IMG/VR virus record: IMGVR_UViG_3300045738_000771
Span: 1-62,275 of that record
Strand: one strand, 5' to 3'
DNA length: 62,275 bases
DNA from: a virus
In this document: in pieces, positions 15,393 through 22,079 of the stretch
Layout of the letters: the number at the start of each line of letters is the position of its first letter
Numbering within the stretch: the stretch's first letter is position 1
The notes under the pieces: generated by a model
The model's database searches: none
What the model saw: only the letters and a program-made list of their open reading frames with translations
Told to the model about the DNA's origin: nothing
Program-made: the position numbers and the translations under genes

Positions 15393-15794
15393 TTACAACT
15401 GGGGAGTAGTTTCTAATTCATCTCCACCTTCTCTCTTGTTCCTATGAGCTTTGCCCTCCTCAACTATTTCACGGTTGACTTCAGCGTAGGTACGCTCGGT
15501 CACTGCGGTCACTGTGGTCTCCGTCTGCTTCTTACGGCGTTTCGGCTTGGCTGGATTACACAGCTTTGAAATCTTTCCCCAAAAATCTTTATCTCTAATT
15601 TTGCAATCAGTTACTGAACCATCACAAGCCAACATAATTATTCGCGGGCCTTTCAGAGTTCTGACTGACGTACCCTCAGCAACGTCGAACTTTTCGCGCT
15701 CATCGAGTACGAAAACGTGTACCGGCTTACCATCTTCTGTAAGTGTCAACTCAAAATCATCGTGTGATCTAACTATATTCTTGTAATGTGCCAT
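15393..15794 (-). CDS. Unknown basic protein, 133 aa
   Basis: Residues 1-75 form a compact domain (VHVFVLDEREKF, RIIMLACDGSV) and are followed by a basic, probably disordered tail (KPKRRKKQTETT) and a charged C-terminus. It could bind nucleic acid through the basic segment. Start ATG 15794. No family was recognised. It follows the 27-aa membrane peptide gene. Confidence 0.55.
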   Translation of the reverse strand: MAHYKNIVRSHDDFELTLTEDGKPVHVFVLDEREKFDVAEGTSVRTLKGPRIIMLACDGSVTDCKIRDKDFWGKISKLCNPAKPKRRKKQTETTVTAVTERTYAEVNREIVEEGKAHRNKREGGDELETTPQL

Positions 15795-15806
15795 CTGTAC
15801 ATACTC

Positions 15807-15890
15807 CTATCCAAAAATCAAACCCGTCATGATGCACCCTGCTGCTAACGAGGCAAGGCACAGTAAAAATGCTTTCTTTTGTTCGCTCAT
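15807..15890 (-). CDS. Tiny membrane peptide, 27 aa
   Basis: An ATG at 15890 opens a 27-residue frame, beginning MSEQKKAFLLC and ending MTGLIFG, with a single hydrophobic helix after a short charged N-terminus. Its ATG overlaps the stop of a longer GTG frame (TAATG), as for coupled phage genes. Such minute membrane peptides are common in phages and are usually uncharacterised. Confidence 0.4.
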   Translation of the reverse strand: MSEQKKAFLLCLASLAAGCIMTGLIFG

Positions 15891-16018
15891 TATACACTTC
15901 TTTCTGGGTAAGTGGGATCTGGAAATGGTCGCTGCTTCCCGCCCTCTAGCGTGTCATTACTAACCACCCTGCCGCCATCCATACCAAAGGGAACTGTTAC
16001 ATTCTCATCCTCGAACAC
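15890..16018 (-). CDS. Possible 42-aa protein from a GTG start
   Basis: A frame from GTG 16018 reads VFEDENVTVPFGMDGG and ends YPERSV. Its composition looks protein-like, and it ends in a TAATG overlap with the tiny membrane peptide. The same frame continues upstream in phase with the DUF2958-like gene, separated by that gene's TGA at 16064. The ribosome site is poor. It may be a real small gene, a decayed extension of the upstream gene, or chance. Confidence 0.3.
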   Translation of the reverse strand: MFEDENVTVPFGMDGGRVVSNDTLEGGKQRPFPDPTYPERSV

Positions 16019-16063
16019 CCAAAGATGGTACTGGTTCGCTCCGCCTCTTCTGGTCTTTGTAGT

Positions 16064-16381
16064 TCATGCAACCCCCGCATCTAAGATTACTTTCAACGAA
16101 GTGGGCTTGAAATATCGGTCTCGTTCAATCGGCAAGCCGAGTCCCGGCCCTCGGGCTGCTTCCAATTCGGCCAGCAGGAAATAACCAAGCTCCGGTGAGC
16201 CATAACCGTCTGTGACTAAACCGAAAAACCGTCCTTCGACTGGATCGTACTCGGTGGCGTAGAAAGTGTGGCTTCCGTCAGGCGTAAAAAACTTCACCTG
16301 TACAACCGCTTCATGTCCGTCGTTCTCTGTCGCATACAGTTTTGGCAAGCGGCCTAAAATTTCTTTGGTTAAGAGCATCAT
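16064..16381 (-). CDS. DUF2958-like protein, 105 aa
   Basis: The sequence follows the DUF2958 pattern as I remember it: LLTKEILGRLPKLYATE, VVQVKFFTPDGSHTFYATEYD, FFGLVTDGYGSPELGYFLLAEL, and GLGLPIERDRYFKP. The family occurs on phages, plasmids and conjugative elements, often beside DNA metabolism genes, without known biochemical function. The start at 16381 follows AACGGGAGACACG, the same ribosome-site style as the promoter-family genes. It is the second gene behind promoter copy 4. Confidence 0.85.
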   Translation of the reverse strand: MMLLTKEILGRLPKLYATENDGHEAVVQVKFFTPDGSHTFYATEYDPVEGRFFGLVTDGYGSPELGYFLLAELEAARGPGLGLPIERDRYFKPTSLKVILDAGVA

Positions 16382-16405
16382 TTTCGTGTCTCCCGTTTCT
16401 AATGG

Positions 16406-16663
16406 TTAAGATACTAAGTCGTCGCCAAACTCAGCCAAAAAGTCATTCTCGGCAGTAGTCGCTGCCGCCATTGCTTCGTCAAATGTCGGGTGCCTAGAAA
16501 GGGACTCGACGTTCAAGTCGTTATCCCCGAACATCTGCTTGTTGATTTGTACCGCTTGGAATCGAGTCCGGTCAAACGCAGGCCCGCTGCCGTCGAGTCG
16601 TTCACGGACTGTGAACTTGTAAGCCATCTCGCACTTGTGTTCGTGAAATTTCTGAGTTGACAT
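16406..16663 (-). CDS. Small unknown protein, 85 aa
   Basis: I take ATG 16663, preceded by AACGGGAGAAACACA, as start. The protein has KFTVRERLDGSGPAF and a helical C-terminus (TFDEAMAAATTAEND) ending in acidic residues. It is the first gene of the transcript from promoter copy 4 and shares a 22-base leader block with the gene starting at 12586. Function unknown. Confidence 0.6.
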   Translation of the reverse strand: MSTQKFHEHKCEMAYKFTVRERLDGSGPAFDRTRFQAVQINKQMFGDNDLNVESLSRHPTFDEAMAAATTAENDFLAEFGDDLVS

Positions 16664-16672
16664 TGTGTTTCT

Positions 16673-16694
16673 CCCGTTTCGCGTTGTTAAGTTA
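16673..16694 (-). repeat. Conserved leader element, copy 2
   Basis: 22 bases identical to 12596-12617, placed just upstream of the ribosome site of the gene starting at 16663. Confidence 0.7.
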
Positions 16695-16709
16695 GTTGTC
16701 ATGTTTCCC

Positions 16710-16737
16710 ATTATGACCAATATCGGAAGTATTGCAA
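16710..16737 (-). promoter_or_regulatory. Promoter family copy 4
   Basis: -35 TTGCAA (16732-16737) and -10 CATAAT (16710-16715), 16-base spacer containing TTCCGATATTGG. It follows the helicase-gene terminator. Confidence 0.7.
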
Positions 16738-16743
16738 TAGCGG

Positions 16744-16777
16744 AAAAGCCTATTTCAGAAAAAACCCAAAATAGGCT
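16744..16777 (-). terminator. Terminator after the replicative helicase gene
   Basis: On the minus strand AGCCTATTT (16769-16777) pairs with AAATAGGCT (16747-16755), followed by four T (16744-16747). It begins two bases beyond the stop codon at 16779. Confidence 0.75.
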
Positions 16778-16778
16778 C

Positions 16779-18059
16779 TTAAAATGTTACCAGCGGTGAC
16801 GTGTCGCCATCGGACTCGTCTGCATCAGGATCTACCGACTCAGAGAACTCCATGACGCTGGTGTCCCAGTTGATATTGAAATGACTGTTGTAACTATCCC
16901 CGCTGGCATCCCGAACCTTAAGCGTGTGAATTTCCATTGCCTTTATCAATCGGAGGTCTTCGTTCTGATATAAACCTATCACCACATCGGGATTAATGAC
17001 CCACTCCTTGCCGTACCGAACTCCCCAAGCTTTCATCTTCACACCACGCTTACGCTCAGAGCCTGTCTCGTTGGCATCACCTTGCTGAGTAGAAACCACC
17101 CAAGGAATATCTGTACTTTCGGAGGAAACCTGTAACTCATTTACTACTGAAACAGTAGACTCCCACGAAGATTTCGACCCGCCCTCAAACCTATACCCGC
17201 CGTCTATGAAAACAATGTCGGGCTTGTAATCTAATACCAATGAAGTGACATCCGAGACACGCCTGACTAATCCCTTATCAGCCAATAAAATATCTCCGTC
17301 TAAGTCAGTCTCGACCTCGCACCGAAGCTCCCACTCTTTCTCTGCCTCATCACTAAGGTCACAATTTCGCAACTTTCCAAAATGAAGTTTATAAAGAGCA
17401 GCATCCAATCTACGAGCAATTCTAAAATTACTCATTTCAAGCGTGACGTATAGAACCCGCTTTCCCCTGTTCAAAGCGTTGGCTGCACAAAGAACTAAGA
17501 ACCAAGTCTTGCCGGTGTTCTGCATGGCCGTGACTACATTAAGCGACCCATTGACCCACCCCTGTATTGCTGCATCTAGAGTTTTCCAAGGTGTCGGAAC
17601 TCCAATTAAACCTCCCGCATCTTTGGTCTCCCGATACTTTTCGATTCTATCGAGTCCAGACTCACGATAACTAACCACATGAGCATGAGTACTAAAAGGA
17701 CGAAGATCTAAAGATGCCTCACCCAAAATCTTAAGGGCTTCATCGGGATCTCGTTCCCCAAGGAGATTAGCTGCTTCCGTAAGCCGAGATTCCAGTCTCT
17801 TTCCCAAGCTACGCTTGCGAACCAAATCGACAATATATTTAAGCGGCTCAGATTCCTCGGGAAGATCTATCCCAATGTTTTCCTCCACCATGCTGCAAGT
17901 CGGCCACTCTCCAGAGTCTTGCAAGTAATTAGAAATCCACTTGAACGCTGTGCGACTATCGTCAAATACAGCTTGGTCGGTCACGCCTACTTTAGTCAGT
18001 GACGAAAAGTCTTTTTCGTTAAGTATGCTGCGAATCAGTCTGGTGCCGAGAGTGTCCAT
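16779..18059 (-). CDS. DnaB-like replicative helicase, 426 aa
   Basis: The RecA-fold core shows Walker A AMQNTGKTW (the first Gly of the usual GxxxxGKT is Ala), RVLYVTLEMS, PDIVFIDGGYR (Walker B), and a VVSTQQ sensor segment followed by TLKVRD. This is the DnaB-like pattern in phage helicases. A small helical N-terminal domain (about 1-110) precedes a linker and the ATPase. ATG 18059 follows AAAAGGACG. A helicase-loader gene lies immediately upstream. It is expected to unwind the fork as a hexamer and to recruit the primase. Confidence 0.88.
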   Translation of the reverse strand: MDTLGTRLIRSILNEKDFSSLTKVGVTDQAVFDDSRTAFKWISNYLQDSGEWPTCSMVEENIGIDLPEESEPLKYIVDLVRKRSLGKRLESRLTEAANLLGERDPDEALKILGEASLDLRPFSTHAHVVSYRESGLDRIEKYRETKDAGGLIGVPTPWKTLDAAIQGWVNGSLNVVTAMQNTGKTWFLVLCAANALNRGKRVLYVTLEMSNFRIARRLDAALYKLHFGKLRNCDLSDEAEKEWELRCEVETDLDGDILLADKGLVRRVSDVTSLVLDYKPDIVFIDGGYRFEGGSKSSWESTVSVVNELQVSSESTDIPWVVSTQQGDANETGSERKRGVKMKAWGVRYGKEWVINPDVVIGLYQNEDLRLIKAMEIHTLKVRDASGDSYNSHFNINWDTSVMEFSESVDPDADESDGDTSPLVTF

Positions 18060-18093
18060 ATTCGTCCTTTTGTCCTAATTTTCGATGCGCAAA

Positions 18094-18141
18094 AGCAGGG
18101 GTACAGGGGGCAAATGTGCCTAAAAGTGGTCTGGGGAGTGC
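18094..18141. repeat. Intergenic direct repeat, copy B
   Basis: Second copy of the element at 5496-5545, here between the DnaC-like loader gene and the helicase gene. The blocks CCCCAGACCACTT and ACATTTGCCC (minus strand) are unchanged. Confidence 0.7.
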
Positions 18142-18147
18142 CCAAAA

Positions 18148-18729
18148 TCACAGTTTTTTGCGCTTTTCCGTTCTAAAGTTATGTCCTGCCACCTTTACTG
18201 GAAGCACCGCTTCCTCCAAAACAGCAGACAAAGCAGGGAAGCCTCGCTTTATTTCAGACAGGCTGACGTTGGTGGTAATAATCGTCGTTTTCTGCTCGTC
18301 GATTCTGCTGCGTATTAAATCCTCCGCAGAGAATTCCGTGTATGCTGGGTTCTTTCTTATCTGAAGTTCGTCGATGACCAAAAGTGGAACGCTTAACGCT
18401 CGCTGATAAACTGTGAATTCATCGTCAAACCTCGTCTCCTTTATTAAATGGTGCGGGATCTCCTTGGCAAGTATCCAAAAACCTATTATCCCATGAACCG
18501 CTGCCGCCTTAAGACATATCGAACCAATCGCACTCTTCCCCTGCGAATAATCCCCATGAAGCAATAAGCCACAGCAACTATCCACTCGCGACTTAATCGA
18601 AGCAAGGTATTCGCGAACGTGCTCCTTGTGCCCACAAGAGTCTGGGATATTTCCAAACTTTGCTTCCCAATGGACTCGGGGAATACTCATTCGTATCAAG
18701 TGCTTCTCTGTGATTTTACCATCCAACAT
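18148..18729 (-). CDS. DnaC-like helicase loader ATPase, 193 aa
   Basis: AAA+ features: GLLLHGDYSQGKSA (Walker A), VPLLVIDEL (Walker B), TTIITTNVS (sensor I) and a later Glu/Arg-rich end. This matches DnaC/IstB-like loaders that place the replicative helicase on DNA. The start at ATG 18729 follows TCGGAGGCAGACCCAG, and this ATG overlaps the end of the initiator gene by 14 bases; the longer frame to 18831 is unlikely. It is the gene before the DnaB-like helicase, as expected. Confidence 0.85.
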   Translation of the reverse strand: MLDGKITEKHLIRMSIPRVHWEAKFGNIPDSCGHKEHVREYLASIKSRVDSCCGLLLHGDYSQGKSAIGSICLKAAAVHGIIGFWILAKEIPHHLIKETRFDDEFTVYQRALSVPLLVIDELQIRKNPAYTEFSAEDLIRSRIDEQKTTIITTNVSLSEIKRGFPALSAVLEEAVLPVKVAGHNFRTEKRKKL

Positions 18730-19600
18730 CTGGGTCTGCCTCCGAAGCTTTCTTGTCATGTCTACGCGCTGTCGTTTCCTTAGTCTTAGGTTTAGGAATC
18801 CCGTCACTTGCAAACAATTGCAACTTCCCAAATAGAACCTTGCTCCCCAAAAAATTCAAACTGGGCTTGTCGCTTCCGCCAACTACGGCGTAAAGTTCGT
18901 CCCAATTGTCAAAGAGAAACCCTATGAGACTTGACGCCCTGTCCACGTCCCCACCGCACCAATCATAGAACCGCTTTACATAACTATTGGCTTGGGCTGT
19001 GGGAAGTCCCCACGGGCCTTCACTAACAGCATCTGGCGTATCTGAGTATGCGGCTCTATAGCGATTCTTAAATAAATCCATAAGAATTCGCCTATGAGTT
19101 CTGCCGACATCTATCCCTGTCTCCATGTCGCCCATTATTTCACGACCGATCTTCTTCTTGGTTTCAGGCGACAATTTTACTGGGACTCGTCCCCGCTTAC
19201 GTGCCCGAGCTTCCTCGGCCAAACTGCGAATTGTATCAGCGGTGGTCGGCTCCTCTCCACCTGAAGGATTCCCATCCACAAACCACTGCACCTCAGCGTC
19301 TGGGCAAACCCCAAGGTGATACAGGCGGTCTGACTTTCCCGCCTTCTTGATGCGAATCCAGCCACGCTTCACAAGATCGGACAGAATCCGCTTAACGGTC
19401 TCTGGTGGCTCGTTGGCCTGTTCTGCAATTGATTGCACATCCAAACCAGAAATAAGCTCACCGGACTTTTTATACGCCCGCGACGTGTGCGTGCGGTTCA
19501 GTGAAACGTCTGCACGTAAAAGCAGGTACACTCGCAAGGTACTGCTAGAGACCTTTTGTACAGGCTCTGAAAATATGAAGTCGGCTATGAATTTGTCCAT
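18716..19600 (-). CDS. Winged-helix replication initiator-like protein, 294 aa
   Basis: Residues about 18-95 look like a winged helix: TLRVYLLLRADVSL, LDVQSIAEQANEPPETVKRILSDLVKRGWIRI. This resembles DnaD-like and phage initiator N-termini. The middle (150-230) is helical with many Arg/Lys; the C-terminal part is basic. It heads the replication operon, directly before the helicase loader and helicase, and carries two dispersed palindromes (18809 and 19424). The promoter at 19609-19637 would give an mRNA starting within a few bases of ATG 19600, so it may be leaderless. Confidence 0.7.
   Translation of the reverse strand: MDKFIADFIFSEPVQKVSSSTLRVYLLLRADVSLNRTHTSRAYKKSGELISGLDVQSIAEQANEPPETVKRILSDLVKRGWIRIKKAGKSDRLYHLGVCPDAEVQWFVDGNPSGGEEPTTADTIRSLAEEARARKRGRVPVKLSPETKKKIGREIMGDMETGIDVGRTHRRILMDLFKNRYRAAYSDTPDAVSEGPWGLPTAQANSYVKRFYDWCGGDVDRASSLIGFLFDNWDELYAVVGGSDKPSLNFLGSKVLFGKLQLFASDGIPKPKTKETTARRHDKKASEADPDVGW
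18809..18822. repeat. TGCAA-N4-TTGCA site 6
   Basis: Centre ACAA. Near the 3' end of the initiator gene; the palindrome extends one base further on each side. Confidence 0.8.
19424..19437. repeat. TGCAA-N4-TTGCA site 7
   Basis: Centre TTGA. Inside the winged-helix part of the initiator gene, 615 bases from site 6. Confidence 0.8.
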
Positions 19601-19608
19601 AACCGGAA

Positions 19609-19637
19609 AGCATAGCTCACCAAAACTTCGGGGTCAA
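19609..19637 (-). promoter_or_regulatory. Sigma70-like promoter of the replication operon
   Basis: -35 TTGACC (19632-19637), 17-base spacer, -10 TATGCT (19609-19614). It lies in the 44-base gap between the last tail gene and the initiator gene. The predicted start of transcription is close to ATG 19600. Confidence 0.6.
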
Positions 19638-19644
19638 ATCGGGC

Positions 19645-20016
19645 CTATCTGACAATTGCGGTGACAAGTCTCAGGTTATAAAGTAGCCACTTGTTCCCAA
19701 CATTGGCTGATGAATCAATATAGAACTTGATATAGACAACTCGATCATCTGGCGTAAACGTCTCCGTATAATTTCCATCTGTAGAATACGACTCGTCAAC
19801 TAGGTCTCCCCCAGAGGTGTACACCAATAGATCCAAATCATCTGGGCCTGTCCCGTAATAACCTGAAATTTCATTGAGAGTAAAAGAGAGCGTATACTCT
19901 TCGCTCTTGAGAAGAAACAAAGTATCCATAGCGTAGCTGGTTGCATTGTCTTCAGCATAAATGCTGACAAATCCATCTGTGGCATAGACGTGTTGGTTGT
20001 CATTGGTGCTCCACAT
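19645..20016 (-). CDS. Small beta-rich tail-associated protein, 123 aa
   Basis: The protein is beta-strand-rich, with phrases such as FVSIYAEDNATSYAM, SEEYTLSFTLNEISGYYG and VVYIKFYIDSSANVGN. It looks like a jelly-roll or carbohydrate-binding domain, as in tail fibre accessory proteins. ATG 20016 has GGAGG upstream. It overlaps the end of the large tail protein and is the last gene of the structural operon. Binding of host surface glycans is an inference from fold and position. Confidence 0.55.
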   Translation of the reverse strand: MWSTNDNQHVYATDGFVSIYAEDNATSYAMDTLFLLKSEEYTLSFTLNEISGYYGTGPDDLDLLVYTSGGDLVDESYSTDGNYTETFTPDDRVVYIKFYIDSSANVGNKWLLYNLRLVTAIVR

Positions 20017-20018
20017 AG

Positions 20019-22079
20019 TCACACCTCCATCCCGCAGGGATCACTCATCTCGTTGCAGCCGTCATAAGTTACTACTCCAATGTAGTCTGTGACAACACCA
20101 TCGTAGATAGTGTAAAAAGGCTCAACCTCTATTTGCATACTTACTGACGGCGAACTGTCATAACTCAGCGAGGCTGACGTAACTAAACCTGTGACATCCA
20201 GAGTCTCTCCCGAATTACGATCCTCATCGCCATAACTAAGAGGAATTCTAAAACTTACAACTTTATTCACGTCAATCGCGGGACTGTAAACTATGTCTAA
20301 CGAAAACGTCCTAGACCCCATACGAATCCGCTGAAACTTGCGAGTAGCTAACTCTAATGCTTGACCTTTAGACGTAACGAAAATGTTTTCTACCTGCTCC
20401 ATCGTGTCGCCAAACTCCATCTGTAACTCAGTGTCAACGAACTCGCACTCTAGGCGGGTCTCATCTGGCTCATTGACATTCTTGTTACTAGGCTTTTTCT
20501 CTTTCCCCCCACCGCCGCCACCGCCACCGCCACCTCCACCTCCACCTGATCTCGGATTTTTGAACTTAGCGGGTGGAAGTCCCCATTTTGGCGCGTTCTT
20601 TTTCAGCCCTCCCGGCAGAGCAGTCAACCGATGATATTCTCCCATATCCTGCACGTAATCTTTACCGCTATCACTTTCCTCGTTACCCGTCGAGTAATCT
20701 TCAGGATTGCCCCCTCCTGACAGAAACTGGGCAGTATCATCTACCATATCCTTGCTTTCTTGAATGTTATCGTCCATATCCTTGTTCTGAGAGGAGTCCC
20801 CCTCCCACTCATTACTATTCTGTCGTGTCCCCTTAATATCAACCTCTATCTCATGGTCTCCGTCACCAATCCAGAAGTTCTCTCCACCTGCGCCGTCATC
20901 TGAGGCCACCGTCACTTCGGTCTCAACATCTCGCTCATCATCTGTGTGTGGATGCGTACTATTAGGATCATCGTCATCTATCCGATACTCATAAGTAGTT
21001 CCTGTTGCGCCTGGATACTTGGTCGGATCATTAACATCTACATTGGCATTGTTTCTATTCTCATTACCAGCGCGCTGAATTTTCTGACAAAGATCGGCGT
21101 GCTGGTTATCCACCCCGTTCTTAACGCAAACGGTCTGCTTACCCCGCTGATTCGTAGGCGGATTACTGTTGCCTTTACCGCCACTTCCAGGCTGTTTCTT
21201 TTTGGACTCGTTCAAAGAGGTCTCGCCACAAACATCTATGACGCTCATCATGCGGCCTTGAATTTTTATGCGTGACGGCAATACAGAGACGCTTCTAGAC
21301 GTTGTAACTCCCAAAATAGCCTCGTGAGGAATAACTAGATCAACATCACTACGGACATCTTTCCAATTCTCCATAATGAGTCTTCCCGCAAGATCTACAA
21401 ACAACTCACAATAATTAGCCTCTGCCAAGAGACGCATCTTATCAATCAGGCTGTCGCCTTGAATCGCCTGCGTCCAAATGTAATTAGAACCATTAGCTAC
21501 CCCGTCACTACCGTAACCTGTAGCTGGCGCGCCCCCCCGCTTCTGACTGCCTACATCTGAAAGCTCATCCCATGCTGGTATCTGAGCAAAAATACTAATC
21601 AGTTCGTCGATGGCTGTCTCGCAGGTATCTGTTCCTAAGTTATTATACGGGGGCGAAGTAATGGGCACCTTTGATAATCGCCCAAAAAAAGAAACCAGCT
21701 TAAAGCTGGCAGTACCTTCCATCACCCCCCAACCTTCATCTACAGATTGAATCATCCCAAAACCATGAATCTGCTCCCCCGCAGCGGCTGGAAAATAATC
21801 CGCCTCATCGGCATCCACAGACACAGTACCTCCACCTGACTTTTGAATGGAACCTGTAAATGTGCCGCCTATTGTCGCAGGAGCATCGAGAACTACTCGT
21901 AGGGGCTGATACTTGTAGGTCTCAAACGTGTAAACATTGTCAGGATTGGCTAACTCTGCTGACGCATCGTAAGATCCGTTTAATTGTGCAGACACGCTCC
22001 AACTAAGAAGATCATTGTGTAATGATCTCGTCAATCCGGCTGGCGGACAAGTTGGCGCGGGTGTTGTTGTCGTTGGCAT
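20019..22079 (-). CDS. Minor tail / tail-tip protein with poly-Gly and disordered segments, 686 aa
   Basis: The N-terminal 290 residues form a beta-rich domain (SWSVSAQLNGSYDASAELANP, WGVMEGTASFKLVSFFGRLSK). This resembles baseplate or tail-hub proteins (gp27-like) of siphophages. Residues about 290-520 are low-complexity, Asn/Asp/Gly-rich, including a run of about 14 Gly (around 20507-20548). A C-terminal beta domain (550-670) follows. It begins MPTTTTPAP, with a Thr/Pro start like the poly-Thr linkers of the 768-aa tail protein. A tail-tip structural role is likely; host binding is an inference. Confidence 0.65.
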   Translation of the reverse strand: MPTTTTPAPTCPPAGLTRSLHNDLLSWSVSAQLNGSYDASAELANPDNVYTFETYKYQPLRVVLDAPATIGGTFTGSIQKSGGGTVSVDADEADYFPAAAGEQIHGFGMIQSVDEGWGVMEGTASFKLVSFFGRLSKVPITSPPYNNLGTDTCETAIDELISIFAQIPAWDELSDVGSQKRGGAPATGYGSDGVANGSNYIWTQAIQGDSLIDKMRLLAEANYCELFVDLAGRLIMENWKDVRSDVDLVIPHEAILGVTTSRSVSVLPSRIKIQGRMMSVIDVCGETSLNESKKKQPGSGGKGNSNPPTNQRGKQTVCVKNGVDNQHADLCQKIQRAGNENRNNANVDVNDPTKYPGATGTTYEYRIDDDDPNSTHPHTDDERDVETEVTVASDDGAGGENFWIGDGDHEIEVDIKGTRQNSNEWEGDSSQNKDMDDNIQESKDMVDDTAQFLSGGGNPEDYSTGNEESDSGKDYVQDMGEYHRLTALPGGLKKNAPKWGLPPAKFKNPRSGGGGGGGGGGGGGGKEKKPSNKNVNEPDETRLECEFVDTELQMEFGDTMEQVENIFVTSKGQALELATRKFQRIRMGSRTFSLDIVYSPAIDVNKVVSFRIPLSYGDEDRNSGETLDVTGLVTSASLSYDSSPSVSMQIEVEPFYTIYDGVVTDYIGVVTYDGCNEMSDPCGMEV

